Positions 54,737 to 64,000 are shown, counted from the stretch's first letter. The stretch: 64,000 nucleotides of DNA from Pseudomonas profundi (GCF_008638305.1 NZ_VTPZ01000009.1:1-64000); one strand, 5' to 3'. Notes: a model not told the origin generated them from the letters alone. Numbers and translations are program-made.

Positions 54737-55498
54737 ATGAGTTCAGCGTTTTCGGGCAAGGTCGTATTAATAACGGGCGCCGCCGCCGGCATCGGCAAGA
54801 CAACCGCCGAAGCTTTTGCTGCGCAGGGTGCGCGCCTGGTACTGGCAGATATCGATGCCATCGGCGGTGAGGCGGTCGTAGCAGGCATTCGTGAGCGCGG
54901 CGGTGAGGCCGTATTCAGCCGCTGCAACGTAGCCGACGCCGAGCAAGTCAAAGCGCTGCTGGCAATGATCGAAAACGATTTCGGCCGCCTGGACTGCGCC
55001 TTCAATAACGCCGGCGTCGAGTTTGAACAGCACAAGCTGGCCGACGGCGACGAGGCGGTGTTCGACCGCATCATGGACGTCAACGTCAAAGGCGTCTGGC
55101 AGTGCATGCGCTTTGAAATCCCGCTGATGCTCAAGCACGGTGGCGGCGCCATCGTTAACACCGCCTCCATTGCCGCGCTCGGCGCAGCACCCAAAATGAG
55201 CATCTACGCCGCCAGCAAGCACGCCGTATTGGGCCTCACGCGCTCAGCAGCCGTCGAATACGCCAAGAGGGGCGTGCGCATCAACGCCGTCTGCCCAGCA
55301 GTAATCGATACCGAAATGTTCCGCCGCGCCGCCGAGATCGAGCCACGCAAAGCCGAGATCGCCGCTGCGATGCATCCCATCGGCCGCATCGGCAAAGCCG
55401 AAGAAATCGCCGCCGCCGTGCTGTATCTGTGCTCGGAAGGTGCAGGCTTTACCACCGGTATTGCACTACCAGTGGATGGGGGGAGTACCTGTATTTGA
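54737..55498 (+). CDS. Short-chain dehydrogenase/reductase
   Basis: 253 residues, a classical SDR. TGAAAGIGKTTAEAFAAQGA holds the cofactor loop, LVLADID favours NAD(H) over NADP(H), FNNAGVE and the Tyr-Lys pair in YAASKHAVLGLTRSAA form the active site, and the C-terminal GIALPVDGGSTCI is typical of the FabG/glucose dehydrogenase branch. Substrate unknown. ATG 54737 lies 9 bases after aggag; ATG 54731 is too close to it. Confidence 0.9.
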   Translation: MSSAFSGKVVLITGAAAGIGKTTAEAFAAQGARLVLADIDAIGGEAVVAGIRERGGEAVFSRCNVADAEQVKALLAMIENDFGRLDCAFNNAGVEFEQHKLADGDEAVFDRIMDVNVKGVWQCMRFEIPLMLKHGGGAIVNTASIAALGAAPKMSIYAASKHAVLGLTRSAAVEYAKRGVRINAVCPAVIDTEMFRRAAEIEPRKAEIAAAMHPIGRIGKAEEIAAAVLYLCSEGAGFTTGIALPVDGGSTCI

Positions 55499-55513
55499 GC
55501 TGGACCTGACCAC

Positions 55514-56092
55514 TTACCCCCTCAACGTCAAAAACAACCGCAGATCCAGTTCCAATTGGTGATAGTCCGGCTCCATATGCTGGCACAGCTGGTAGAAGGC
55601 CTTGTTGTGCTCCTTCTCGCGCAGGTGTGCCAGTTCATGCACGACGACCATGCGCAACAAGGGTTCGGGCAGGGTTTTGAAGAGCGCGGAGACTTTGATT
55701 TCGTTCTTGCGCTTGAGCTTGCCGCCCTGTACGCGGCTGACGAACTGGTGCTGGCCCAGGGCGTTATCGATGACGTGCATGCGCGTATCGAAATACACCT
55801 TGCTCACCGGCACACTGCTGCGCATGTGCTGTTGTTTGAGGCGCTGGGTGTAGTCGTACAGCGCGGCGTCGCTCTGGATCAAGTGTAGAGCTGCTGGCGG
55901 GTAACGTTGCTCAAGCCAGGTGCCGAGCTTATTGGCTTCAATCAGCTGCTGCACCTGGTTTCGCAGGTCCGGACCGTAACCGCTCAGGTATCTGAGTGCT
56001 GCCAATGCTGAGCTCCGCTTTGATGACTGGATGTACAGTTTACTGGGTTGCTGAGAGTAGCGCTCAAACCAGCGTTTCTGATCTGACAACAT
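55514..56092 (-). CDS. YgjP-like metallopeptidase domain protein
   Basis: 192 residues. The zinc-peptidase signature is H152, E153, H156 and H162 in VVVHELAHLREKEHNKAFY. Family members (YgjP/WLM-type, DUF45) resemble zinc proteases that accompany DNA-protein crosslink repair or restriction systems, but the bacterial role is unproven. ATG 56092 gives MLSDQKRWFERY. Its start lies inside the 3' end of the upstream gene (29-base overlap), so the two are co-transcribed. Confidence 0.85.
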   Translation of the reverse strand: MLSDQKRWFERYSQQPSKLYIQSSKRSSALAALRYLSGYGPDLRNQVQQLIEANKLGTWLEQRYPPAALHLIQSDAALYDYTQRLKQQHMRSSVPVSKVYFDTRMHVIDNALGQHQFVSRVQGGKLKRKNEIKVSALFKTLPEPLLRMVVVHELAHLREKEHNKAFYQLCQHMEPDYHQLELDLRLFLTLRG

Positions 56093-56693
56093 GCACGCCC
56101 GGCCGCGAAGCAATAGCCGCCTCGAGTAAGGCGCGGGCGATATTATCCGCCGGGATAACGCGCATACGGCGTGGCAGAACAGGACCAATGGCTTTCAGCA
56201 CCCTTTCCGCCGCGCGCTCCCCTGGCCGAACCTCCTGACGGGGGCCGCTGATCAAGCCAGGTCTCACGAAGGTGAGCGAAGAGAATCCACAACCGGCCAG
56301 ATCCTGCTCCAGCTCCCCCTTGACCCGGTTATAGAACAATCGTGATCCCGCATCGGCACCCACCGCAGAGTTGAGAACATAGGTCGGCGTGCCGTGCTGT
56401 TGTGCGCGTTTCGCCACTGCCAGGGGATAGTCGTGGTCTACACGCCTGAATGCTTCCCGGGACCCGGCCAGTTTCATGGTGGTGCCGAGGGCACATATCA
56501 CCCCATCGGCCTTCCACCAGGCGGCGTCTGCCGGCAAGTGCTCAAAATCAATCACGGGCGCGGAGAGCTTCGGATGTTCATTCAGCGAACGACGGGAAGG
56601 TGCCACCACCGCGCTGATACGCTCATCGGCCAACGCGCGTCGCAGCACATGGCTGCCAACCAGCCCGCTTGCCCCCACCAACAATAACTTCAT
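56064..56693 (-). CDS. NAD(P)H-binding atypical SDR (YbjT/HTATIP2-like)
   Basis: 209 residues. KLLLVGASGLVGSHVLRRALAD has the NAD(P) loop GASGLVG. VICALGTTMKLAGSREAFRRVDHDYPLAVAKRA and YVLNSAVGADAGSRLFYNRVKGELE are diagnostic of the HTATIP2-like group, with the active Tyr and Lys in YNRVK. Function unknown. ATG 56693 is preceded by ggagag; upstream in-frame residues are not conserved. First gene of a two-gene unit with the YgjP-like gene. Confidence 0.87.
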   Translation of the reverse strand: MKLLLVGASGLVGSHVLRRALADERISAVVAPSRRSLNEHPKLSAPVIDFEHLPADAAWWKADGVICALGTTMKLAGSREAFRRVDHDYPLAVAKRAQQHGTPTYVLNSAVGADAGSRLFYNRVKGELEQDLAGCGFSSLTFVRPGLISGPRQEVRPGERAAERVLKAIGPVLPRRMRVIPADNIARALLEAAIASRPGVHVVRSETLV

Positions 56694-56778
56694 TCTGGAC
56701 TCTCCATCCTGGTGGAAATGCGTAATCTGACCCGATTTCCTCCTTCTCAATTACTCGCAATAAATCCGTAGAGAGGAA

Positions 56779-57750
56779 TCACGCAAGCATGCCCACCCGC
56801 GTTTCACCGCGCAGTTTGATGACGTCTGCGCGCGGCGGTGCGCCGAACATACGGCTGTATTCGCGGCTGAAGTGTGACGGACTTTCGTAGCCGACCCGAT
56901 AGCTTGCAGTGGCGGCTTCCAGACCCTCGCTTAGCATCAACCGCCGCGCTTCGTGCAGGCGCAGCTTCTTTTGAAACTGTACCGGCGACATGCGCGTGAC
57001 CTGTTTGAAGCTGTGGTACAAGGCCGATTCGCTCATGTTCACATTCTCGGCAAGCTCCCGCACCCGCAGGGGCTCGGCGAAGCGGCTCTTGAGCACCGCG
57101 ATCACCCGTGAAATGCGGTGTGACTGGCTATCAGCCGAGACGAACTCGCGCATACGCGCGCCCATCTCACCGACCAGCGCGCGGTAGATGATCTCGCGCT
57201 GGATCAAGGGCGCCAGTACCCGCGCATCGGTTGGCGAGTCGAGTAGCTGCACCAGTCGGGTCATGGCATCGAGAATACCCATATCAACCTGGGCGACGCA
57301 CAGGCCGCAGGCGGAATACGGGCAGTCAGTCGGCTCTCCGCCCGCCTCGGCCTCGCCTAGCTGCAGCACCAGATCGGCCACTTCCGCCGGATCAATGCTG
57401 ATCTTTACCGCCAGGTAGGGATGTTCTGGAGAGGCGTCTACTACTCGCCCCTTGACCGGCAGATCGACGCTGGAAACCATGTAGCTGAGCGCGCCATAGA
57501 CAATTTCCCGGTCGCCCAGCTCGACTATCTTGCGGCCCTGGGCAATAACACACAACGAGGGTTCATACACGGTGGACACGCAACCGGAAGGCGCATCGGT
57601 GCGAAACAGATCCAGGCCTGGAATGGTGGTTTTGTGGATGCCGTCGGTTGTGATTCTGGCTGAGACCAGATCGGCTAATTGCCGGGACATGGGTTCGGCG
57701 GGTGGCTGTATCGGGTCGAGTGCAGGGGTTGAATGGGCAACGTTGAGCAT
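56779..57750 (-). CDS. AraC family regulator (AraC_N type)
   Basis: 323 residues. The N-terminal AraC_N-type domain includes LFRTDAPSGCVSTVYEPSLCVIAQGRK, then a cysteine-rich stretch PTDCPYSACGLC that might sense redox or electrophiles. The C-terminal helix-turn-helix pair (VRELAENVNMSESALYHSFKQ and AATASYRVGYESPSHFSREYSRMFG) is complete. Ggaggt precedes the ATG at 57750. It is divergent from the RND efflux operon with three repeated sites between, so it probably controls that operon and itself. Confidence 0.9.
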   Translation of the reverse strand: MLNVAHSTPALDPIQPPAEPMSRQLADLVSARITTDGIHKTTIPGLDLFRTDAPSGCVSTVYEPSLCVIAQGRKIVELGDREIVYGALSYMVSSVDLPVKGRVVDASPEHPYLAVKISIDPAEVADLVLQLGEAEAGGEPTDCPYSACGLCVAQVDMGILDAMTRLVQLLDSPTDARVLAPLIQREIIYRALVGEMGARMREFVSADSQSHRISRVIAVLKSRFAEPLRVRELAENVNMSESALYHSFKQVTRMSPVQFQKKLRLHEARRLMLSEGLEAATASYRVGYESPSHFSREYSRMFGAPPRADVIKLRGETRVGMLA

Positions 57751-58077
57751 GGCGGACCTCCAGAGACTGCAGGCAGTATATACAGGATCGGACAAGGCAT
57801 AAGACCGACGCCGATGCTTTGCAGGAATAGGCAACGATCCTGCAGGATCCCTCAAGCCTCTGCGATTAAAGCGCTCCGAAGGCGGCTTGGCACAGTTTAG
57901 ACAAATTGGCCGAGCGTGAACCCCGTAGGGTGGGACGCCACCGAAAATAGAATCAGGCAATCATGCGGCAGTAACCCGCTACCCGTCGCACCAGTACTGG
58001 CCTTATCGTTCGTCACTACCAAGGCGCCCTGCGCCAGACTCAGACCAGTGACCCCTGACGGGAAGCGAGAATAGACT
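57751..58077. other. Divergent regulatory region, AraC/efflux operon
   Basis: 327 bases between the AraC regulator and the efflux adaptor. It holds the three repeats listed separately, a perfect 14-base palindrome gatcctgcaggatc at 57836-57849 overlapping the third repeat, and no gene. Confidence 0.6.
57783..57855. promoter_or_regulatory. Three CAGGA-N5-CAA repeats, candidate AraC operators
   Basis: CAGGATCGGACAA (57783-57795), CAGGAATAGGCAA (57822-57834) and CAGGATCCCTCAA (57843-57855) share CAGGA-N5-CAA in direct orientation. The last two start 21 bases apart, two helical turns, as for AraC half-sites. They lie 30-105 bases from the regulator start codon and 220-295 from the efflux operon. 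Confidence 0.55.
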
Positions 58078-59232
58078 ATGCACGCAATCACCTTCAATAA
58101 GGCCAGAGTGGCGTTGCTCGTCGCTCTGTTATTGGTCGCCCTGGCCGGCTGCGACGCCCAGGGCCAAGCTCAGGATAATGCAACGCCCCCACCGCCTGAA
58201 GTCGAGGTAGCCGAGGTCAAGGCCGAGCAAGTCACTCTTTGGGGCGCTTTCAGTGGCCGGGTCGAGGCACCACAGACTGTGGAGCTGCGGCCGCGGGTCA
58301 GCGGGTATATCGATCAGGTCAACTTTGAGGAAGGCGAGCTAGTCACTGAAGGCGACGTGCTTTTCGTCATAGATCCGCGCCCCTATGAAGCGCGTGAGCA
58401 ACTGGCACAGGCAGAACTGGCACGCATGCGCAGTCAGTTGACGCTGGCGAGCAGCGAGGCGGCTCGTTCCGAACAGCTATGGGAGCGCCGGGCAATTTCT
58501 CGCGAGGAATTCGAGCAGCGCAATGCGGCAAAGACCATGGCCCAGGCAACGGTCAATGCAGCGGCTGCGGCACTGCAAAGCGCGCAGCTGGATCTGGAAT
58601 ATACCCAGGTGAAGGCGCCGGTCAGTGGGCGTATCGGCCGCGCCGAAGTAACGCGCGGCAATTTAGCCAGCGCTGACAGCACCTTGCTTTCGACGCTGGT
58701 ATCGGTCGATCCGCTCTATGTGTATTTCGAAAGTGATCAGCATACCGTCCAGGACAATCCCTTTGGCGAGTCGGTACCGGTGCGTGTCGGGCTAGCGGGA
58801 GGACAGGAGTTTCCCTATACGGGGCAGCTGGACTTCATCGACAACCACTACAACAGCCGTACCGGCACGCTGCAGTACCGCGCCCGGGTCGCCAATCCGA
58901 ACGGAGCCCTGCGCCCCGGTCAGTTTGCCCGGGTGGAAATGCCGGTAGCTGCTGCCGATGCCGCGCTGCTGGTCGACCAGAAGGCGGTGCTGACCGATCA
59001 GGATCGCCGTTACGTTTACCTGCTCGATGCGGACAACCGTACCGAGCGCCGGATCGTCGAGACCGGACGGCGGGTAGACGGCCTGCTAGTGATTACCGCA
59101 GGCCTGTCCGCCGGTGATCGCGTTGTGGTCAATGGCCTGCAGAAAATAGCCGCTCCCGGTATTCAAGTGGTGCCGCAGCTGGTGGATATGCGTCGTACCC
59201 CGGCACCGATAGTTGTCGCGACAGCGCCGTGA
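58078..59232 (+). CDS. RND efflux periplasmic adaptor (MexE-like)
   Basis: 384 residues. Lipoprotein signal with lipobox ALAGC (C25). Membrane-fusion protein domains follow: lipoyl halves VELRPRVSGYIDQVNFEEGELV and YTQVKAPVSGRIGRAEVTRGN around a coiled-coil hairpin (residues ~100-160), then beta-barrel and membrane-proximal domains. It links the inner-membrane pump to the outer-membrane channel. MexE-like from the pump it accompanies; the drug range is unknown. Likely controlled by the divergent AraC regulator. Confidence 0.92.
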   Translation: MHAITFNKARVALLVALLLVALAGCDAQGQAQDNATPPPPEVEVAEVKAEQVTLWGAFSGRVEAPQTVELRPRVSGYIDQVNFEEGELVTEGDVLFVIDPRPYEAREQLAQAELARMRSQLTLASSEAARSEQLWERRAISREEFEQRNAAKTMAQATVNAAAAALQSAQLDLEYTQVKAPVSGRIGRAEVTRGNLASADSTLLSTLVSVDPLYVYFESDQHTVQDNPFGESVPVRVGLAGGQEFPYTGQLDFIDNHYNSRTGTLQYRARVANPNGALRPGQFARVEMPVAAADAALLVDQKAVLTDQDRRYVYLLDADNRTERRIVETGRRVDGLLVITAGLSAGDRVVVNGLQKIAAPGIQVVPQLVDMRRTPAPIVVATAP

Positions 59233-59316
59233 GGCTTTAGCGCTCCGTTTAGTTTTCTTTCTTTTATCTGACTGTTACGGGCGCGTCTTCCAGACGCGTT
59301 CCGGGAGGCTGCTGCC

Positions 59317-62300
59317 GTGAATTTTTCGCGTTTCTTCGTAGACAGACCGATCTTCGCTTCGGTGTTGTCCATCATCATCTTTGTGGTCGGGCTGATCAGC
59401 ATTCCACTGCTGCCGGTCAGCGAGTACCCGGAGGTGGTGCCGCCCAGCGTGCTGGTCAGCGCCAGCTATCCAGGCGCCAACCCCAAGACCATTTCCGAGA
59501 CCGTAGCCACGCCGCTGGAAGAAGCCATCAACGGCGTCGAGGACATGATTTACATGAAATCGGTTGCTGGCAGTGACGGCAGCCTGGCGTTAACCGTGAC
59601 CTTCGCCCTGGGCACCGACCCGGATCAGGCCCAGGTGCAGGTACAGAATCGGGTATCCCAGGCGCTACCGCGGCTGCCCGAGGATGTACGCCAGCTCGGC
59701 GTGACAACGCAGAAGCAGTCGCCCAATCTGATGATGGCGGTGCACCTGACATCACCGGATGACAGCCTGGACGCCACCTATATACGCAACTACGCGGTCC
59801 TGCATATCCGTGACGAGCTGGCGCGCATCCCCGGTGTAGGCCAGGCCGGTCTGTTTGGCTCTGGTGACTACGCGATGCGCCTGTGGATCGACCCGCAGCG
59901 CGCCGCCGCGCTGGGAATCACGGCGGGCGATATCAGCGCGGCAGTACGTGAACAGAACATTCAGGTGTCGGCCGGTCAGATCGGCGCCCCGCCCATGCCG
60001 AATGGCTCGGACATGCTGATTTCGATAAACGCCCAGGGCCGTCTGGAATCAGTCGAAGAATTCGAAAATACCGTTCTGAAAATTGGTGCGCAGGGTGAGG
60101 TGACGTTGCTCAAGGACGTGGCCCGGATCGAATTGGCTGCTTCGCAGGATGCGTTGCGGGCGCTGCTCAATAACCGTCAGGCAGTGGCGCTACCGATCTT
60201 TCAGGCGCCCGGCTCCAACTCTCTGGACGTGTCGGCTGCGGTGCGAGCAAAAATGGCCGAGCTGGAAGGCGATTTTCCAGAAGGCCTGAGCTGGGAGGTG
60301 GCTTACGATCCGACCGTGTTCGTCAGTACCTCCATCAAAGCCGTGATTATGACCCTGCTCGAAGCCGTCGCGCTGGTGGTGCTGGTAGTGATCCTGTTCC
60401 TGCAGACCTGGCGCGCGTCCTTGATCCCCCTGCTCGCGGTGCCTGTGTCTATCGTCGGTACCTTTGGGGTCTTGCTGCTGATGGGCTTTTCGATCAATAC
60501 CCTGACCCTGTTCGCCATGGTGCTGGCGATTGGCATCGTGGTGGACGACGCCATCGTGGTGGTGGAGAACGTAGAGCGTAATATCGAAGAAGGCTTGGCG
60601 CCCCTGGCCGCTGCACATCAGGCGATGCGCGAAGTCAGCGGGCCGATCGTGGCCATCAGTCTGGTGCTCTGTGCGGTATTCGTGCCGATGGCCTTTCTGG
60701 ATGGTATCACCGGCCAGTTCTATCGCCAGTTCGCCATGACCATCGCTATCGCCACGGTGATTTCAGCGATCAACTCATTGACCTTGTCGCCCGCGCTCGC
60801 GGCAGCTCTGCTAAAACCCCATGGAGCACCGCCGGATCTGCCAGCGCGCATTATTGATCGCCTGTGTGGCTGGATCTTCCGGCCATTCAACCGCTTTTTC
60901 CTGCGCAACGCGCAGCGCTATGAATCCCTGGTGGGTCGTAGCCTGAGTCGTCGCGGATTAGTGTTCGGGGTGTATCTGTTGCTGCTGGGCGGGACCGCCT
61001 TCATGTTCACCCAGGTCCCCGGCGGCTTCATTCCAACGCAAGACAAGACCTACCTGATCGGCAGCATTCGTTTGCCCGAAGGCGCCTCGCTGGACCGTAC
61101 CGAAGCCGTTGCCCGGCGGGTCAGTGAGCTGGCGCTGGACACCGAGGGCGTGTCTGACGCGCTGGCCTTTGTCGGCTTCAATGCGTTGCAGGGCACCAAT
61201 ACACCGAACGTGGGTACGGTGTTCATGGTGTTCGATGACTTTGCTGACCGCGACCGCACCGCCCAGGAAATCTCCGACGAGATCAACGCCAAGCTGGGCG
61301 GCATCAACGAAGGCTTCGCCGTTACCTTCATGCCGCCACCCGTGTTTGGTCTGGGAGCAGGCTCGGGGTATTCGCTGTATATCCAGGATCGTCGCGGCGC
61401 CGGCTATGGCGAATTGCAGGATGCCACCAACGGTCTGGCTCTGGCGCTGAGTGAAACGCCCGGCATGTTCTACCCGTTCAGCTCCTACCAGGCCAATGTG
61501 CCGCAGCTGGATGCGGACGTGGACCGTAGGCAGGCCAAGGCGCAGGGCGTACAGCTGGATGATCTGTTCGGCAGCCTGCAGTTGTATTTCGGCTCGCAGT
61601 ACATCAACGACTTCAATCTGTTTGGCCGCACCTATCGGGTCATGGCGCAGGCGGATGCGCAGTTCCGGGATGACCCCAGCGACATCGACCATCTTTATAC
61701 GCGCAACGCCAACAACGAGATGGTGCCGCTCAATACCATGGTCACGCTGCGCGAGAGTTTCGGGCCGGACCCGGTGATCCGCTACAACGGCTATCCCGCG
61801 GCGGACCTGATTGGCCAGTCCGACCCTACCCTGCTGTCTTCGGCGCAGAGCCTGACCGCCGTCATGGGCGTGGCCGATGAGGTATTGCCAGCCGGCATGA
61901 CGCTGGAATGGACTGACCTGAGCTTTCAGCAGATTACCCAGGGCAGTGCCGCGATGGTGGTGTTTCCGCTGGCCCTGCTGCTCGTGTTCTTGGTGCTCGC
62001 GGCACTGTATGAAAGTTGGGTGATGCCGCTGGCAGTGATCCTGATCGTACCCATGTGTTTACTCGCTGCGTTGTTCGGCGTGTCGATGGTCGGCGGCGAT
62101 AACAACATCTTCGTGCAGGTCGGCCTGGTGGTGCTGATGGGCCTGGCGTGCAAGAACGCCATCCTCATCGTCGAGTTCGCCCGGGAGCTGGAACTGCAAG
62201 GCCGTGACACCGTCAGCGCTGCGCTGGAAGCCAGCCGCATGCGGCTGCGCCCGATCATCATGACCTCGGTGGCCTTTATCGCCGGTGTCGTGCCGCTGGT

Positions 62301-62517
62301 GCTGGCCACCGGCGCGGGTGCCGAGGTACGTAATGCCATGGGTATTACGGTGTTTACCGGGATGATCGGCGTGACCCTGTTCGGCTTGCTGCTAACGCCG
62401 GTTTTCTACGTCGCCCTGAGAACCCTGGCCAAGCGTTTCGAAGACAAGGCAGAGCAGTCTGAAGACGATTCGAGAGTAGAACTTGCAACAGAACTGGGAG
62501 CACAGGCACATGAGTAA
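59317..62517 (+). CDS. RND efflux transporter permease (MexF-like)
   Basis: 1066 residues, 12 helices and two large periplasmic loops of the HAE1 RND family. It begins NFSRFFVDRPIFASVLSIII. Helix 4 carries the proton-relay aspartates (GIVVDDAIVVVENVERN), and GLACKNAILIVEFARE holds the helix-10 lysine. It exports hydrophobic drugs or metabolites by proton exchange. GTG start with gggagg upstream, 84 bases after the adaptor gene. The 8-base overlap with the channel gene indicates coupled translation. Confidence 0.95.
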   Translation: MNFSRFFVDRPIFASVLSIIIFVVGLISIPLLPVSEYPEVVPPSVLVSASYPGANPKTISETVATPLEEAINGVEDMIYMKSVAGSDGSLALTVTFALGTDPDQAQVQVQNRVSQALPRLPEDVRQLGVTTQKQSPNLMMAVHLTSPDDSLDATYIRNYAVLHIRDELARIPGVGQAGLFGSGDYAMRLWIDPQRAAALGITAGDISAAVREQNIQVSAGQIGAPPMPNGSDMLISINAQGRLESVEEFENTVLKIGAQGEVTLLKDVARIELAASQDALRALLNNRQAVALPIFQAPGSNSLDVSAAVRAKMAELEGDFPEGLSWEVAYDPTVFVSTSIKAVIMTLLEAVALVVLVVILFLQTWRASLIPLLAVPVSIVGTFGVLLLMGFSINTLTLFAMVLAIGIVVDDAIVVVENVERNIEEGLAPLAAAHQAMREVSGPIVAISLVLCAVFVPMAFLDGITGQFYRQFAMTIAIATVISAINSLTLSPALAAALLKPHGAPPDLPARIIDRLCGWIFRPFNRFFLRNAQRYESLVGRSLSRRGLVFGVYLLLLGGTAFMFTQVPGGFIPTQDKTYLIGSIRLPEGASLDRTEAVARRVSELALDTEGVSDALAFVGFNALQGTNTPNVGTVFMVFDDFADRDRTAQEISDEINAKLGGINEGFAVTFMPPPVFGLGAGSGYSLYIQDRRGAGYGELQDATNGLALALSETPGMFYPFSSYQANVPQLDADVDRRQAKAQGVQLDDLFGSLQLYFGSQYINDFNLFGRTYRVMAQADAQFRDDPSDIDHLYTRNANNEMVPLNTMVTLRESFGPDPVIRYNGYPAADLIGQSDPTLLSSAQSLTAVMGVADEVLPAGMTLEWTDLSFQQITQGSAAMVVFPLALLLVFLVLAALYESWVMPLAVILIVPMCLLAALFGVSMVGGDNNIFVQVGLVVLMGLACKNAILIVEFARELELQGRDTVSAALEASRMRLRPIIMTSVAFIAGVVPLVLATGAGAEVRNAMGITVFTGMIGVTLFGLLLTPVFYVALRTLAKRFEDKAEQSEDDSRVELATELGAQAHE

Positions 62518-63919
62518 GCTGGCAAGTATCTTTTCAATGGCAGCACTGCTGAGTGCCTGCGCAGTAGGCCCGGATTACCAACCACCGGAGCCTGTGCCGC
62601 TGCAGCAGTTCGCCCATGATCAAACGCCCGCGCAAGATTCAGGTGCGCCTATCGCCAATAACGAGGAGCGGTTCTGGCAAGGCTTTGAAGATCCCCTGCT
62701 GGCGAGTCTGATCGAGCAGACCATGGCCGAGAGCCAGAGCTTGCAGGCGGCGTTGGCACGCTATCAGGCGGCTGAAGCGCTGCTGCGCGGCTCGCGTCGC
62801 GATCAATTGCCCAGTGTGACAGCGGGCGGCGGTGTTACCGGCCAACGCCTGGCGGAGGTCGAACGCACGCGCCCTGATCAGGAACGCGTGGAGTTATACC
62901 AGGCCAGTGTGGCGCTTAGCTGGGAGCTGGATCTGTTTGGCCGCTTACGCCGCGCCACCGAGGCCAGCGAAGCAGAATTGCAGGCCGCGGGTGCGGACCG
63001 GCAGACCCTTCAGGTAGCGCTGGCCGGCCAACTGGCCAGCAGCTATTTTCAGCTGCGCGGCCTACAACAGCAACTGCGGGTGGCCGAGCAGAACGTCAGC
63101 TTGCAACAGGCGTCGCTGGATATTGTTGGCGCACGATTGGACGCCGGCCGCGGCACCCTGTTCGATCAGGTGCGGGCACGTGCCCAGCTGGATGCGACCC
63201 GGGCAATGATTCCACAATTGAAAGCCGAGATAGGTGCAACCATGCACCGCATCGGTGTGCTGACCGGTCAACCGCCCACCGCGTTGGTCGCTCTGCTTCA
63301 GTTACCCGCTCATCTACCGGACAGCCGTCCAGCGATTGCGGCGGGCAGCCCTGGAGATGTACTGCGTCGGCGTCCAGATATTCAAGCGGCTGAACGGCGC
63401 CTGGCAGCAGCCAGCGCGCGAATTGGCGTCGCCAGTGCCGATCTGTTCCCGCGCTTTACCTTGGGTGGTTTGCTGGGTTCACTCTCGGGAAATGGCTCGG
63501 ACCTGTTTACCGCCGGCGCACGGACCGGGCGCGTAACCTTGGGCATCGACTGGACTTTCCTCGATCGAGCCCTGGTGCAGGCGCGCATTGATGCTGCGGA
63601 TGCCCAGTCCGCCGAGTTGCTGGCGGACTATCGACAGACTGTCCTGTTGGCATTGGAAGAAACGGAAACCTGGCTGCTGCGCTATCAGCAATCGCACGCA
63701 CGTGCGGCATTGCTGCAAAGCGCCACTGACGCCGCCACCCAGGCGGTAGAGCAGGCGCGTGACCGTTATGACCAGGGCTTTATCGGCTACTTCGAACTGC
63801 TGGCTGCCGAGCAGGAACTCACCGCAATGCGCGACAACCTGGTACAGAGCCAGACAGCGATGGTGTTGGCGATGGTAAACGTGTATCGGGCATTGGCTGG
63901 GGCGCCGGCTACGGGCTAG
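62510..63919 (+). CDS. Outer-membrane efflux channel (NodT/OprN family)
   Basis: 469 residues. Lipoprotein signal with LLSAC (C17). NodT-type opening (CAVGPDYQPPEPVPLQQF), and two OEP repeats with SWELDLFGRLRRATEASEAE, RRRPDIQAAERRLAAASARIGVASADLFPRF and QARDRYDQGFIGYFELLAAEQEL. It forms the TolC-like exit duct of the pump. ATG 62510 overlaps the permease gene. The final 81 bases of the window after it show nothing. Confidence 0.94.
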   Translation: MSKLASIFSMAALLSACAVGPDYQPPEPVPLQQFAHDQTPAQDSGAPIANNEERFWQGFEDPLLASLIEQTMAESQSLQAALARYQAAEALLRGSRRDQLPSVTAGGGVTGQRLAEVERTRPDQERVELYQASVALSWELDLFGRLRRATEASEAELQAAGADRQTLQVALAGQLASSYFQLRGLQQQLRVAEQNVSLQQASLDIVGARLDAGRGTLFDQVRARAQLDATRAMIPQLKAEIGATMHRIGVLTGQPPTALVALLQLPAHLPDSRPAIAAGSPGDVLRRRPDIQAAERRLAAASARIGVASADLFPRFTLGGLLGSLSGNGSDLFTAGARTGRVTLGIDWTFLDRALVQARIDAADAQSAELLADYRQTVLLALEETETWLLRYQQSHARAALLQSATDAATQAVEQARDRYDQGFIGYFELLAAEQELTAMRDNLVQSQTAMVLAMVNVYRALAGAPATG

Positions 63920-64000
63920 GTCGCCCGCCGTCACGAGAAACTCACGCCTGGCCACCGAGGTGCTATCCAAATTGATCAAGTCCGGGTTGTCCATGCGGAG

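Overview
The window is a chromosomal segment of a gammaproteobacterium in the family Pseudomonadaceae. The gene neighbourhoods point there: lptG-lptF divergent from pepA-holC, folM-folE-folX beside a flavodoxin, tctABC-oprD-tctDE, and a MexEF-OprN-type pump beside an AraC regulator. GC-rich codon use, frequent GTG starts and dispersed hairpin repeats fit as well. A secreted cutinase/chlorophyllase-like hydrolase, a secreted carboxylesterase lipoprotein and an Mrp-type cation/proton antiporter suggest a marine or saline lineage such as Halopseudomonas; the genus is inference. No rRNA, tRNA, CRISPR array, prophage or intact insertion sequence was recognised.

Layout. 0-10 kb is housekeeping: PIN-PhoH ATPase, YaaA, a class II aldolase followed by the C-terminal remnant of an alpha/beta hydrolase, a Crp/Fnr regulator, a flavodoxin convergent with it, the tetrahydropterin genes folM-folE-folX, DUF1244, HopJ-like and RDD proteins, a Mut7-C protein and RNase Z. 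10-15 kb carries an MHS transporter, an exported peroxiredoxin, cyanase, a glycine-zipper protein and the secreted hydrolase. 15-24 kb has lptFG, pepA, holC, a lone siderophore-type binding protein, a HigBA module whose toxin gene is frameshifted, a GST and a DadA-like oxidoreductase.

24.5-31.4 kb is one tightly overlapping eight-gene operon for a non-canonical Mrp-like complex: E-F-G-(MbhD/B fusion)-C plus three NuoL/M/N-like subunits. The last of these lacks the usual transmembrane glutamate. 32-34 kb has the esterase lipoprotein. 34-43 kb is a complete tricarboxylate module: outer-membrane porin, periplasmic TctC, TctAB permease, TctDE two-component system and a CitMHS symporter. 11-bp-spaced TTCA repeats upstream of both the porin and CitMHS suggest shared TctD control. 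43-49 kb has an AraC regulator divergent from an FMO-BASS transporter-epimerase operon, then a 657-bp perfect heptanucleotide array (about 94 copies), an SDR and TauE/SafE.

50-57 kb mixes nitroreductase, DUF486, NAD(P)-binding proteins and the queuosine-precursor operon queCDE, led by a good candidate preQ1-I riboswitch that overlaps the queC ribosome binding site. 57-64 kb is an RND tripartite efflux operon, divergent from an AraC regulator, with three CAGGA-N5-CAA sites between them.

The strongest leads are the heptamer array and its seed copies just downstream of other stop codons, the preQ1 riboswitch, the unusual Mrp-like complex, the broken higB, and the two candidate operator sets.
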